Assembly (NCBI RefSeq): GCF_002575655.3
Contig: NC_053038.3
Location: 144,972,885-145,036,884, forward strand
DNA from: Aegilops tauschii subsp. strangulata
Lineage: Eukaryota > Streptophyta > Magnoliopsida > Poales > Poaceae
Length of the DNA stretch: 64,000 nucleotides
Direction of reading: 5' to 3'
The notes beneath the pieces are model-generated. The model was given only the letters and a program-made list of their open reading frames with translations. It made no database searches and was not told where the DNA came from. Positions 34,790-44,811 of the stretch are shown piece by piece. Both the position numbers and the translations under genes were made by a program. Positions within the stretch are counted from its first letter, which is position 1; the number at the start of each line of letters is the position of its first letter.

Positions 34790-35795
34790 GGGCGTGTTGG
34801 GTTGCCTGGGTGGCTCTAGCCTGCATTGCAGGAGGGATGCTGGGTGAGCGTAGCCTGGTTGAGCCGACGCAAGTATGAGCTGAGATTTATGTTTGGTGGA
34901 CTGTATGATATTATTGCACTAGACATGCTGTATACAACAGATGGTGTTTGGTAGGCTGCACTAGTGATTAATTTTGTTAACTCTTCTCTTTTAGTTTTAA
35001 TCATTCCAATTGGATCTGCGCCATTCCATCGACAAAGCAATGAGTAAAACAAATCTAAACTGAAATCTGAACAGAAACTCATTTCATTATTTACCAGAAA
35101 TTCCTCATGCCATAGATCAATACTGTCCAGGAGAGATGTCTCTGGTAGATGGGGCAATGGCGAGGAGATGGTCCTGGCGGAGATGGGCTGGCTGGAGATG
35201 GGCTGGCCGGAGGACATGCTGGCGGCGGAGATTCGACTGCAGCAGCTAGATTGGCGGCGGTGGTGAGGTTTAAGGGGAGAGATAGAGGAGAAACATGGTG
35301 TCGGTTGCAGTTCGCGGCACAGAGGTGATCCCCTCTCCCTCCGCCTTCTTCCTCTCCGCATGTGGCCGACGGTGTGGCAAGGTCCGGCAAACTCATCGGT
35401 AGGCACGGGTGCGCGGGAGATGGCCGAGCTCGACGGCGGCGGACCCTGACGATATCATCCTTCGGTGAGGGCGTGGAGAAGCGCCGGCGGCGTCGTCTTC
35501 GGCGAGGGCGTGGAGCAGCGCCGGCGGCATCGTCTCCGGCGAGGGTGTGGAGGAGCACAGGTGGCGGCGTCCTTCGGTGAGGGCGGCGGCGGCGTCAGGA
35601 AGAAGACGAGAGGTGACGACGAGATAAATGGGAGATGATGGGGTTGATGGCAAGGCGAACTAGATTGCATCATGGGTGCAGGCGAAAGGCATGGACAAGC
35701 CCTGCACGAAAGAAATGCACCGATCCTGCGTTCCCCTCAGCCTGGCTGAGATGCCCCTTTTTGCATCGACTGGGCTAGGCTGAGTAGGCCATGCT
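34790..35795. mobile_element. Element D: Harbinger/Tourist-type element, left part
   Basis: Terminal inverted repeats GGGCGTGTTGGGTT (34790 on) and, at the other end (44808 leftwards), GGGCGTGTTTGGTT. They are flanked by the 3-base duplication TAA (34787-34789, 44809-44811). TIR and TSD form fit PIF/Harbinger (Tourist) elements. Without its nested gypsy the element is about 1.08 kb. It has no transposase; long - strand ORFs (such as 35406-34816) come from GC-rich sequence and show no domain. A 37-base minisatellite lies at 35461-35585. It interrupts the antisense gene of A. The 70-base right part is at 44739-44808. Confidence 0.75.
35461..35585. repeat. 37-bp minisatellite inside element D
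   Basis: Three full copies and a partial one of a 37-38 base unit that begins TTCGGTGAGGGCGTGGAG, starting at 35461, 35498, 35535 and 35573. It makes long but unconvincing Ala/Arg/Pro-rich ORFs on both strands. Confidence 0.8.
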
Positions 35796-36679
35796 TGTCA
35801 GATTTCGGGTTCCGGCAAAACCCTTGAGGTTCGAACACTGGGGTGCGCATGAAGATCTCTCTCTCTCCCTAGATCGCCCTCACTACAATCGCAAGGCCTA
35901 GCTCGACGAACCCAAGGAACGGAAGACACAAGAGTGTATACTGGTTCAGGCCACCGATGTGTTGTAACACCCTACTCTAGTGTGGTGTGTCGGATTGCCT
36001 CTTGGGCTGAGGATGAATAGTTTCGAGGGAAGAACAGCCTCCTGAGGAGAGGTGTTCTTGTGCTTGGTGAACTTGTGTGTGGCTATGGATGGAATGGCTC
36101 CAATCCAAGATGAGATACCTCCTACGATGGTGTCTAGTCCTATTTATAGAGGCCCCGGTCCTCTCCCCAATTATTGAGCGGGAAGGGATCCAACAACGGC
36201 CAAATTCGAAAGGAGACAACTAACACAAGTTATCCTGACAAAAGGTGGTCTTCGCCTGCCAAAGGCTCTGGTGGTGACGCCGTATCGGGCTCCACGGTGA
36301 CCTCCGTCCTGCCGTCCTGCCGTCCTGCTGGTCTTGGTCTTGGGACTCCTCGCCTGCACTTGCCTCTTTAGCACCAAAGAGGAAACGAGGACACTATGCA
36401 TGCTGGCGCCCGCCTGGCGCCCGTCAGGCCTTGTCGTCATGGCTTACGTCATAGGAACCTCACGAGGTTCCCCTTTCCTTGATCTCTCCGCCCCTCGCGA
36501 GCCGGCCTGGTGCGGTCATTCCCGAGGAGGTCTTGTGTTGTCCGCCTCATGAGGCTTGGCCCCTCGCGAGGGTCTTGAGTGTTTGCTGGTGAAGATGGGC
36601 CATACGGGGCCGCTAGCGGAGCCACGCCGTGGGCCACAGGCAGGCAAGTTTGGCGAACCTCGTTCCCAGGATGCGGACA
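35796..36679 (-). repeat. 3' LTR of element E
   Basis: 884 bp, matching 43857-44733 throughout with scattered differences and small indels. On the - strand a TATA-type TATAAATA lies at 36148-36141. The outer bases on the + strand are TGTCAG...CGGACA. The adjacent GTAGCCCCCG is the complement of a typical polypurine tract (CGGGGGCTAC). Confidence 0.9.
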
Positions 36680-36922
36680 GTAGCCCCCGTGCCCAAGGCG
36701 CGCTCGGAATTGGCTTCGAGGCAAAGCCAAGGGGCAAGTGCGGAGCGCCGCGGGCCCCAACAGCCTGCGGACCCGCTTGACGCGTGGTGATTGATTGGAC
36801 GTGGGCGTCTCCGTTTCCCCATCCTGCCTCGGCAACTGCCCGTCTTGACGAGTCCCTGCTGCTTGCAGAGAAAAATTATCATTACCTGTGATCGTGGGGA
36901 TCGCCGATTGGCCTTCTCCCGC

Positions 36923-36929
36923 TATAAAT
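36923..36929 (+). promoter_or_regulatory. TATA box of the B3-like gene
   Basis: GCTATAAATGAGG, with TATAAAT at 36923-36929, lies 84 bp before the ATG at 37013 and about 244 bp from the 3' LTR. It points into the element, opposite to the LTR promoter. A purine-rich GAGGAGGGGGAGGAG block follows it directly, near the likely transcription start. Confidence 0.6.
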
Positions 36930-37012
36930 GAGGAGGGGGAGGAGCCCCGTTGCTCCTCTCTTCCTGCCCCACTCACTTCTTCTTCCTTGCTTCATTGCTA
37001 GTAGCGACCCCC

Positions 37013-37828
37013 ATGGCGCCTATTCAGAGGTTCTCGACCGGAGAGAAGGGAAGAAACCCCCGCGACGAGCCCGGGCCACTTTTGCCGAAAAAGAGGCCGG
37101 GCCACCGCCGGGACATGGCCGTGAGGCCGGAGGCGTCGAGGTCTTGGTGCGAGCGGCCTCCTCTCGGGTATCCGCTGCCCTTGTACACCCAAGCTGAGGG
37201 CTCCGGAGGAAGAGGCGGCGAGCGCCGCTGCCCGCGCCGGGGTCGTGGTCGCCGTGCCGTGGTGACGCACGCCGTCGCCCCAGGAGTCCACGCCGCGGAC
37301 TCCTCATGCGAACTCGTGATGTGGGCGGCAAGGCCTCCACGCACTTGGATCCACTTTCCACAGTTCTTCTCCGCTGCGATGCCGCCGAGGGGCCCCCTGG
37401 AGCTTTGGCTGCAGCACGCCGACTACGACGCCCCGGCGACTGGAGCAGATTTGGAAGCCGTTTCCCCGGGCAAGATCTTCATAACTCGCGGCTGGGGCGA
37501 GGTCGCCCGGGTTTGCCATGCAGAAGGCGCTCTCGCCATCCACTTCAAGTACGACGGCGCCTCCATGATGTTCTTCAAGGTCTTTGACGCGGAAGGCTGC
37601 CGCTTGGAGTGCTGCCCTGGAGGGGGTCGTCCGGGCTGCGCAGCGGCCAGCGCCGAGCTTGCTGCTGGCTTTGCCAGTGGCTCTTCCTACAGCGGTGGTG
37701 GCACTTGGGAGTCCAGCGACTCTCCCGAGCTCTATGAGACCCCGGAGACGAGCGACGACAGCTACGTGCCTCCGAGCTCTCGCCGGGCCCGGAGCAAGGC
37801 CGCATCGTCCAGCCGTCGCTGTCGCTGA
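37013..37828 (+). CDS. B3-like DNA-binding domain protein carried antisense by element E
   Basis: Uninterrupted 271-codon ORF; the ATG at 37013 is chosen because it follows the TATA box. Residues 1-90 are basic (KKRPGHRR, RGRGRR, possible nuclear signals). Residues about 110-202 resemble a plant B3 domain: a WIHFPQFFSAAM strand-helix, SPGKIFITRGWGEVARVC (155-168 with the conserved GW), then FKYDGASMMFFKVFDAEGC (178-196). The tail is Ser/Gly/Glu-rich (SSDSPELYETPETSDDSYVP) and ends in a basic Arg/Ser patch. B3 domains bind DNA in plant transcription factors; that this one does so is inference. The strand is opposite to gag-pol of E, with its own TATA and an AT-rich 3' end (37970-38030). It is the only open gene in the element. 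Alternative: a domesticated fragment with no function. Confidence 0.72.
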   Translation: MAPIQRFSTGEKGRNPRDEPGPLLPKKRPGHRRDMAVRPEASRSWCERPPLGYPLPLYTQAEGSGGRGGERRCPRRGRGRRAVVTHAVAPGVHAADSSCELVMWAARPPRTWIHFPQFFSAAMPPRGPLELWLQHADYDAPATGADLEAVSPGKIFITRGWGEVARVCHAEGALAIHFKYDGASMMFFKVFDAEGCRLECCPGGGRPGCAAASAELAAGFASGSSYSGGGTWESSDSPELYETPETSDDSYVPPSSRRARSKAASSSRRCR

Positions 37829-38035
37829 TCTGGATGAGTTTGGCGCCGGCCTCCTGTGGCCCCCTCTTGATGATGGCGTCAGCTGCCCTGGCGCGTGTAG
37901 ATAGAGCTCCTAGGAACTCCCTTCTTTTTGTTCCCTGTGAGGAATCGAAATGGACTCCGTGGGGGCGTGTAAAGGATCTGTAATGTGTTCTGTTCATATT
38001 ATCCTTATTATGAAAATTTGTGAACGCATGTCTTG
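37829..38035 (+). terminator. 3' UTR and probable poly(A) region of the B3-like gene
   Basis: After the stop, about 200 bases become AT-rich with plant-style weak signals (TGTAATGTGTTCTG, CCTTATTATGAAAATTTGTG). The exact cleavage site cannot be read from sequence. Confidence 0.4.
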
Positions 38036-39180
38036 TTTCGGCTCGGTCTCCCCTTTCCAACCCCGCGGCAGCTTGGTGCTCTACGCCGACAGGTCCCGGT
38101 CCCCAGGCAGGCTGCAGCCATCGCTGGTATGCTAGGTCGCGATGCCATGGTCAAGGGCAGGCGGTGAGCGGCCCAAGGTCCAGTAAGAGCTCCTGAGGCG
38201 CGATGCTCAAGAGGTCCCCTTTAGCGCTCAAGCAACCACCGAGAGGCAGGAAAGTGTGGCGACGTTGCCGTAACAAGGCTGCCGCAAGTGAGGATCCTAT
38301 GCTATAGTGTTGGGTCAACCCAGGCGTGAGACTTATCTTGGCAGTCCAGAGCTGGTTCCCTGCGTTGCGCCAGACTTGTGTGTCGACTACTGTAGGGTAG
38401 CTAGGTTAGGCCCGTGCGAGCCTCCCCCTCTTCTCCACGCTCTCCTGTCTGCTCTGCGTCCTCAGGTCCCGGCCCTCGAGCGAGCTCAGCCGCCACTGGT
38501 ATGCCAGGTTGCGATGCCATGGTCAAGGCCAAGGGGTGAGGGCTGGAGAGCCAGTAAGAGCTCCTGAGTCGCGATGCTCAGGAGCCCCCCTTTTAATGCG
38601 CAAGCGAAACACATGGGAGAAGAAGTAGCCCATGGTACCGCCTGCTGTCGTCCTCGGGAGGTTCCTGTAGGTTAGCACGAGGAGGGACACGGATTGCCAT
38701 GATGATTGTCAGCCTGCCGCAGGTCGCTCTGCAAGAAGATGAAGGCACTGAGGGCCTGGTGAGGTGGCGTGCACGGGGCGTGCCGCGAGCCAGAGCTCGA
38801 CCGCTCAGATTTGTCGATATTGTAGGGACGGACCCGAGCTCAAGCGCCGTGCCAGAGTGCTTGGTGGGTGACAACCAAGCAGGTGATAACCATAGATAGA
38901 TTATGCATGAAAAGCAAACTAGCTCAGGTAAATGCAAGAACGATGCATGCCCCTGGGTCGATCCCGAGTGGCCTGGGGATGATGCAGCCCGTGGGGAACC
39001 CCCAGCAGAGTAGTGCTAAAGACGTAAAAGGATACATGCCACAGGAATAGGCCCACGCGGCCTGGGAATGATGCAGCCCATGGGGCGCTCCCAGCTAAAT
39101 AAACTTGGAAAATGTCACCTGGTTCCATTGTCGAAGGTGTGTTGGGGTAGCTGAAGGTGCGTGCCGAAGGGGTTGCTCCT
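38036..39180. repeat. Non-coding part of element E with internal duplications
   Basis: No domain is found. Segments of about 150 bases at 38085-38235 and 38455-38605 are diverged copies (sharing GCCATGGTCAAG and CAGTAAGAGCTCCTGAG). A shorter pair with ATGATGCAGCCC lies near 38969-39003 and 39059-39092. The region lies between the B3-like gene and the RT remnant. Confidence 0.6.
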
Positions 39181-39660
39181 CAAGAGCCACCGGGGCCCTA
39201 AGCCTCTGGAGGCTCTGAGGGTCCAGGCGGTTCCTCGGGGACCGTCTCCATCTCCGCCAGGATTGCGTGATACCTAGCCTCCTGGGCCGCCAGGATGCTC
39301 CGCAAGTCGCGCTGGAAGGCGGATGCCATGCTCGGCAGGCCGAATGGCATGCGAACGTAACTGTGAGGTGGGCCCTCGCAGCGTCCCACACGCGAAGGCC
39401 AGAAGAGCTCCTGAGAAGCGGCCCTGTTGAGCCTTGGGATGTCGACGCAGACGCGTAGCCCGCCATCCTCGCCTGGATGGGGAGCTGCGCCAGGTGGATG
39501 GCGATCCCCACGCATGGCCCTTGCATCCTGCAGCTCCTGAGTGGTCTTTGCAATGAACTCCTGAGCGCTTGGCGCTCCTTGCTTGGTGTCCTCCTGAGGG
39601 AGACGTGCCGCAAAGCACGCCTCCATGTGGTGCCCGAGCGCCTCCCTCGTGATGTTGGCT
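39180..39660 (-). pseudogene. pol: Shrunken reverse transcriptase remnant of element E
   Basis: The - strand reading holds two RT landmarks with most of the palm missing between them: LRVCVDIPRLNRA (cf. the CVDYTDLN motif) and about 25 residues later SYVRMPFGLPSMASAFQRDL (cf. the MPFGL...TFQR motif). The catalytic YVDD block, RNase H and integrase are absent. It ends in an acidic Pro/Glu tail (39198 region). Thus E cannot supply its own reverse transcription. Confidence 0.75.
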
Positions 39661-39724
39661 AAGTCTGAGGCCCTCCAAAAGAGAGCCCCGAGCCCTGCCC
39701 GAGGAGGGCACCGGGCACGCCTTC

Positions 39725-40710
39725 CTATGCGAGGGAGGGAGGCGCCCCAGGCGCGGGCGCCGATCGTGATGTTGCACCGCCGGAGGCGGCACTCCCCCGA
39801 GGCCCTGTGCGGAGTAGCTGCTTCTTGGGGACGGCCTCAGGAGGGTACTGCGCTCCATTGTTGTCGGGGTCTTCGATCGCTGCGGCTTGGAAGGCGCGCT
39901 CGAGGGAGCACACTACATCTCTCTCTTCGCAGGGGACGGTGGTGATCCCGCCGCTTCCTGGCATCTTGAGGATGTTGTAGCCGTGGTGAGTTACCGCCAT
40001 GAACTTGGCTAGGGCCGGATACCCGAGGATGGCATTGTACGGCAGACGGATGTGGGCAACGTCAAAGTCGATGAGCTCGGTGCGGTAGTTGTTACACTGT
40101 CCGAAGGTGACAGGGAGGCGGACCTGCCCTATCGGGGTGGTGGAGCCGTCGGTCACTCCTGAGAAGGGCTTGGTAGGCTGAAGCTGATCATATGGCACTT
40201 GGAGGCTGTCGAACGTTTCGACGGACAGTACGTTAAGCCCTGCGCCACCGTCGATGAGGGTCTTGGTGACTTGTACGTTGCTGATGATGGGTGAGTAGAG
40301 CATTGGGAGGGCCAGCGGTGGCCAGGCACTTGAGGCGATCTACGGAGCTGAAGGTGATGGCGCACTTGGACCACCTAAGCAGGCGTGTGGCCTCCGCCCA
40401 AAATGCAGGCGATAACATGCGGTTCCTGGAAGCCCCCAGCCCCCTTGTCCTGATGGTGGTTGTCATTTCTCCTGTGCGGTGGCGGCAGCGGAGGAAGACC
40501 AGCATTACCCTGGGGGCGGTCCTCGCAAGGCTGACCCAACCAGGCGCCCTCACGAGGCTGGTCTTGCCAGCGGTCCTCACGAGGCTGGTCACGCCACTCC
40601 TGGCGGGGGCCACGGTCATCCCAGCGTCGTCCGCCTCGGCCGTAGCCACGGTCGTTGCGCTCGGGGCGTCGACCAAAGCGTCCATCTCGGATGGCCCTGA
40701 GCTCTTGACA
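39725..40710 (-). pseudogene. pol: gag C-terminus and retropepsin-like domain of element E
   Basis: From 40710 down, the Arg/Asp/Gly-rich gag tail (DRGYGRGGRRWDDRG) follows the zinc-knuckle-like remnant that is cut by the CACTA insertion. After a frame change the protease is read from 40303: SNVQVTKTLIDGGAGLNVLS with the catalytic Asp kept, then PIGQVRLPVTFGQCNNYRTE and YNAILGYPALAKFMAVTHHG. The protease frame runs into a 3' tail to 39725. Confidence 0.82.
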
Positions 40711-40713
40711 GTC

Positions 40714-42447
40714 CACTACTACAAAAACAGCTATAGGCAATATGGACACTAATGGCGCACTGTACATGTGGTGCGCCATTACTAACTAGTAATGGCGCAC
40801 CATGTGTTGGTGCGCCATTAGTGTGAAAATACTAATGGCGCACCACATCCACGGTGCGCCATTAGCAAAGTATTTTTTATTTTTTTTTATTTTCAAAACT
40901 ACTAATGGCGCACCAGGGGATAGTGCGCCATTACTAGTTAAACTAGTAATGGCGCACCACTCCCACGGTGCGCCATTAGTAATTATGTTTCAAAAAATTT
41001 ATTTTTATTTTATTTTTTAAAGTACTAATGGCGCACCGTGGGTGTGGTGCGCAATTACTAGTTGAACTAGTAATGGCACACCACTCCCATGGTGCGCCAT
41101 TAGTAGTTTGGCCCAAACATTCCCCCGAATGCACCCCCCCCCCCAGGGATCGCCTTTTCAGTTTCAAAAAAAATGATAGAAAATGATAGAAATGTCAAAA
41201 AAATAAAAGAAAATGAGATTCCCATGTGATGTGTGGTCTAGTTGTTAGCAAAATTTACAAACATGAATTTTTGACTTTTTTGCAAAATCTCTCGAGAATT
41301 TGTAAAATAGGCATAACTTTTGCATACAAACTCGGATGAAAAAGTTTTTTATATGAAAAATCATCTACTCGAAAAGATACATCAGAATTTAACGGGGGGA
41401 ACCCCGTTAAACATTTTCAAAATCCTCAAAAACCTAACAGAAAAAAAGATATGGGGCTTTTAAGATCTGGAGAGGGAAAAAAATTCAAAAAAAATTCAAA
41501 CATACTAATGGCGCACCTGCCCATGGTGCGCCATTACTATCTTGCCGCCTTCAAAATTCAAAATAAATAAAAAAAATAAAAAAAAGTTAGTAATGGCGCA
41601 CCTGCCCACGGTGCGCCATTACTATGCCGTATATATGGCTGGGCGTGGTCCTCTCCTCCTTACCTCTTCATTCTTCTCCTCCACTCCACCTCTCCTCCAG
41701 TCCATCTCCTCCTCTCCTCCACTCCATCTCCCCTTCTCTCCTCCACCATACTACCCTACTCCTCTCCGGCGACCTCCTCCTCCTCCTCTCCTCCCCTCCC
41801 CTCACGGTTTCTCCTACCTCCTCTCCGGTGAGCTCCTCCTCCCTCCTCTCCGGTGAGCTCCTCCTCCCTCCTCTCCTCCCCTCCCCTCATGGTTTCTCCT
41901 TCCTCCTCTCCGATGCTCCGGTGAACTCCTCTCCGGCGACCTCCTCCTCTCCGGCGATGTAGGCGAGCTCCTCTTCAGTGACCTCCTCCTCCTCCTCTCC
42001 GGTGACCTCGGCCCTCCTCTCCGGCAAACTCCTCTCCGGCAAAAGAACACGGCAAAAGAACGTACAAGATCCAAAAACGAGAACAAAATTTGAAAAAATA
42101 TCGTGCAAAAAAACGAGCAAAAAAAACGAGCAAAAAATGGGCAAAAAAATCGCGATCCAGATCCAAATTCAAAATTCAAAAATACTAATGGCGCACGGTG
42201 GGGGTTAGATGATGCGCCACTACTATTTTCCCGCCTTCAAAATTCAAAAATACTAATGGCGCACCGTGGCCTATACTAATGGCGCACCAGTGGCCTATAC
42301 TAATGGCGCACCGTGGCCTATACTAATGGCGCACCAGTGGTGCGCCATTAGTAAAAAATACTAGTGGCGTGGTACTAGTGGCGCACCAGTAGTGCGCCAT
42401 TAGTAGGCAAAACTGGTGCGCCACTAGTAGGCCTTTTCCTAGTAGTG
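40714..42447. mobile_element. Element F: non-autonomous CACTA transposon
   Basis: 1.73 kb with CACTA-type ends: CACTACTACAAAAAC at the left and, read inward from the right, CACTACTAGGAAAAGGCC. The 3-base duplication GTC is at 40711-40713 and 42448-42450. It splits the gag zinc-knuckle region of E. Subterminal arrays consist of the palindrome-forming unit TAATGGCGCACC with its complement GGTGCGCCATTA (40748-41105, 41504-41625, 42182-42428). The centre is AT-rich (41160-41500) and then CT-rich with short tandem CTCCTCTCCGG units (41640-42045). No transposase is encoded; the long + and - strand ORFs in the CT-rich part are low complexity. Confidence 0.9.
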
Positions 42448-42450
42448 GTC

Positions 42451-43785
42451 GTTGGTGTTGTGGTTGTGTACGTTGTGGAAGGCGCAGAATGGTCGGCTAT
42501 TCTTGGACGACTCGGGATGGTCCCGGCCGCGCTTCGTATCTGGCTCCGCCGCGAGCACGGCCACTCCCTTGCGCTTCACATCCTTGGACTTGGCATTCCT
42601 CTCCTCCAGGTCGATAGCCGGGAGCTCGAGGAGGGAAAGGCGCCCCTCCTCAGCTCTTGCGCACTTGGTCTCCAGGTTGAACAACTTCAACACCGTGCAC
42701 AGCTCCTCGTGGATGGCGAGCTCCTCCTTCATCTTGATGTCGCAGACGCCATCAGAAAACGCCAAAATGATGGCCTCGTCCGTCACCTTGGGGATCTTGA
42801 GGTGAAAGCTGTTGAAGCGCTGGATGTACTTCTCCCGGTTGCTGCTGATGCGGCGCAGGTCACCCGCGGCCGGAGGGCGGTCGCGAGTGCCCTGGAAGTT
42901 GGCGATGAAGCGGTCGCGCATCTCGTCCCAGGAGGAGATCGAGCCCGGGGGCAGGTTCAGGAGCCACGAGCGAGCGCCATCCATGAGAGCCATGGGGAAC
43001 CAGTTCGCCATGCCTTTTTCGTTGCCGTTGGCCACCTCGATGCTCAGCTCGTAGAGCTGCAAGAACTCTGTGGGGTCGGGGGTGCCGTCGTAGCGAGGAG
43101 GCAGGTCTGGCCTGAACTTGCCTGGCCAGGCCACGCTACGCAGCTCAGGAGTGAAGGCGCGGCAGCCTGCTGTGGCCACCGGGGCCCTTTGCTGATGCGG
43201 AGCCTGCCCTTGATGCCCGCGCACCGCCGCTGCAGGCGGCACACGGTATTGTCGTAGTGGCGCTGGGAGAGCGGGCGCATTCTCTTACGGCAGGGGAACT
43301 TCTTAGCAGCTTCCTTCTTCCCGCGCGGGCACCCTACGTGGTGGGTCGCGCCTGGGGGCCACGCGGCTTGGCGCCAGAGTGCCGTCTTGGTGCACAGGTG
43401 GTGGTGGCGCTCCTTAAGCCAAGTCGCTCGCAGCTGGCGGAGGGTGAGGCAGCGAGAGGGACGAAGCGGGGGAGCCCCCTGCGGCGCTGACGAGCTCGGC
43501 GATGCGGTCCAGCCAGTCCTCGTAGAGGTCGTCGATTGGGCGGTAGCGCGACGAGCGTGAGACGACGAGCCGGCCGGGGTCAGCGACGGAGTGGCGGTGC
43601 GGCCATCCCGCCGCCTTGAGGGGTGCAGCGAGGACACTTGCTTCTCGTTTCCCGCCGGACCGGTGGCGCCGTTGTCGGCAAGCGACAGAGAACGATAGGG
43701 AGGCCCGCCGACGGGGCCAGTCTGAGCGACACGGGCAGCGAGGGCGGCCCAACACTCAGCGTGGGCTCGGCGAGCGTCCGGCATG
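42451..43785 (-). pseudogene. gag: gag region of element E
   Basis: Gag on the - strand. The N-terminal part (43785-43250) is shifted between frames (AHAECWAALAARVAQ in one, IDDLYEDWLDRIAELVSAAG in another). The core is open from 43242 to 42439: FRPDLPPRYDGTPDPTEFLQ, MALMDGARSWLLNLPPGSIS, W.EMRDRFIANFQGTRDRP, then REKYIQRFNSFHLKIPKVTD, ending FCAFHNVHNHNTND. This is cut by the CACTA element. The 270-codon ORF on the + strand here (42445-43257) is its shadow. Confidence 0.85.
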
Positions 43786-43856
43786 GATGCGACGAAGCGA
43801 CAGGACGCGAATCGGCGGAAGGAAAGCTTCGGCGCACCCCTACCTGGCGCGCCAAA

Positions 43857-44733
43857 TGTCGGATTTCGGGTTCCGGCAAAACCCTTGAGGTTCGAACACA
43901 AGGGTGCACACGAGGATCTCTCTCTCTCTCCCTAGATTGCTCTCGCTACAATCGCAAGGCCTAGCTCGACGAACCCAAGGAACGGGAGACACAAGATTTT
44001 ATACTGGTTCCGGCCACCGATGTGGTGTAATAGCCTCCTCCAGTGTGGTGTGGTGGATTGCCTCTTGGGCTGAGGATGAATAGTTACAACGGAAGAACAG
44101 CCTCCAGAGGAGAGGTGTTCTCGTGCTTGGTGAACTTGTGTGTGGCTATGGATGGATTGGCTCCGATCCAAGATGAGATGCCTCCTACGATGGTGGCTAG
44201 TCCTATTTATAGAGGCCCCGGTCCTCTCCCCAAATATTGAGCGGGAAGGGATCCAACAACGGCCAAATTCGAAGGGAGACAACTAGTACAAGTTATCCTG
44301 ACTAAAGGTGGTCTTCGCCTGCCAAAGGCTCTGGTGGTGATGCCGTCTCGGGCTCCATGGTGACCTCCATCCTGGCATCCTGCTGGTCTTGGTCTCGTTG
44401 CACCGATATGGAAACCTTTGCATGATGCCTCGGGACTCCTCGCCTGCGCTTGCCTCTTTAGCACCAAAGAGGAAGCGAGGACACTTTGCGCGCTGGCTTA
44501 CGTCAAAGGAACCTCGTGAGGTTCCCCTTGCCTTGATCTCTCCGCCCCTCGCGAGCCGGCATGGTGACGTCATTCCCGAGGAGGTATTGTGTCGTCCGCC
44601 TCGTGAGGCTTGGCCCCTCGCGAGGGTCTTGAGTGTTTGCTGTTGAAGATGGGCCTTACGGGGCCGCTAGCGGAGCCACACTGTGGGCCGCAGGCAGGCA
44701 AGTCTAGGGACCTCCGTTCCCAGGACGCCAACA
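43857..44733 (-). repeat. 5' LTR of element E
   Basis: 877 bp copy of 35796-36679. The - strand TATA-type box TATAAATA is at 44211-44204. The primer site adjoins at 43856-43839. Confidence 0.9.
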
Positions 44734-44738
44734 ATGCA

Positions 44739-44808
44739 GTCAACAAAACATGGGCTATTTTGCATGCGAGATGCGAGCCAGGTGCGAGCCACCGAACCAA
44801 ACACGCCC
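44739..44808. mobile_element. Element D, right part with terminal inverted repeat
   Basis: The last 70 bases of the Harbinger-type element after the nested gypsy E. They end AACCAAACACGCCC (44795-44808), the complement of the left terminal repeat, followed by the TAA duplication (44809-44811). The subterminal GGTGGCTC motif is shared with the left end. Confidence 0.75.
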
Positions 44809-44811
44809 TAA

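Larger units (their letters stand above)
35796..44733 (-). mobile_element. Element E: gypsy element on - strand with B3-like antisense gene
   Basis: LTR retrotransposon of 8.9 kb. The 5' LTR is the right copy (43857-44733) and the 3' LTR the left copy (35796-36679). The primer site reads TTTGGCGCGCCAGGTAGG on the - strand (43856-43839). Target duplications are ATGCT (35791-35795) and ATGCA (44734-44738), with one mismatch. From right to left it holds gag (split by CACTA element F), protease, a shrunken RT remnant and no integrase. It also carries a separate + strand gene with a B3-like domain (37013-37828). It is non-autonomous and sits inside element D. Confidence 0.9.

Noticed and set aside
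34816..35558. 196- and 155-codon - strand ORFs in element D
   Set aside because: They run through a GC-rich region with a 37-bp minisatellite, show no domain and overlap in frames; kept only as possible captured sequence.
36449..36976. 175-codon - strand ORF across the LTR edge of E
   Set aside because: It crosses the LTR/internal boundary and the promoter of the B3-like gene and has no domain.
41542..42045. Pro/Ser-rich and Glu/Arg-rich ORFs inside the CACTA element
   Set aside because: Low-complexity CTCCTCTCC repeats give long open frames on both strands without meaning.
40714..42447. microRNA precursors in the palindromic units
   Set aside because: The foldbacks are explained as CACTA subterminal repeats; nothing in the sequence alone points to a processed miRNA.
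42445..43257. 270-codon ORF on the + strand
   Set aside because: It lies exactly opposite the gag core of element E, which carries recognisable capsid motifs on the - strand; the + reading is its shadow in GC-rich sequence.
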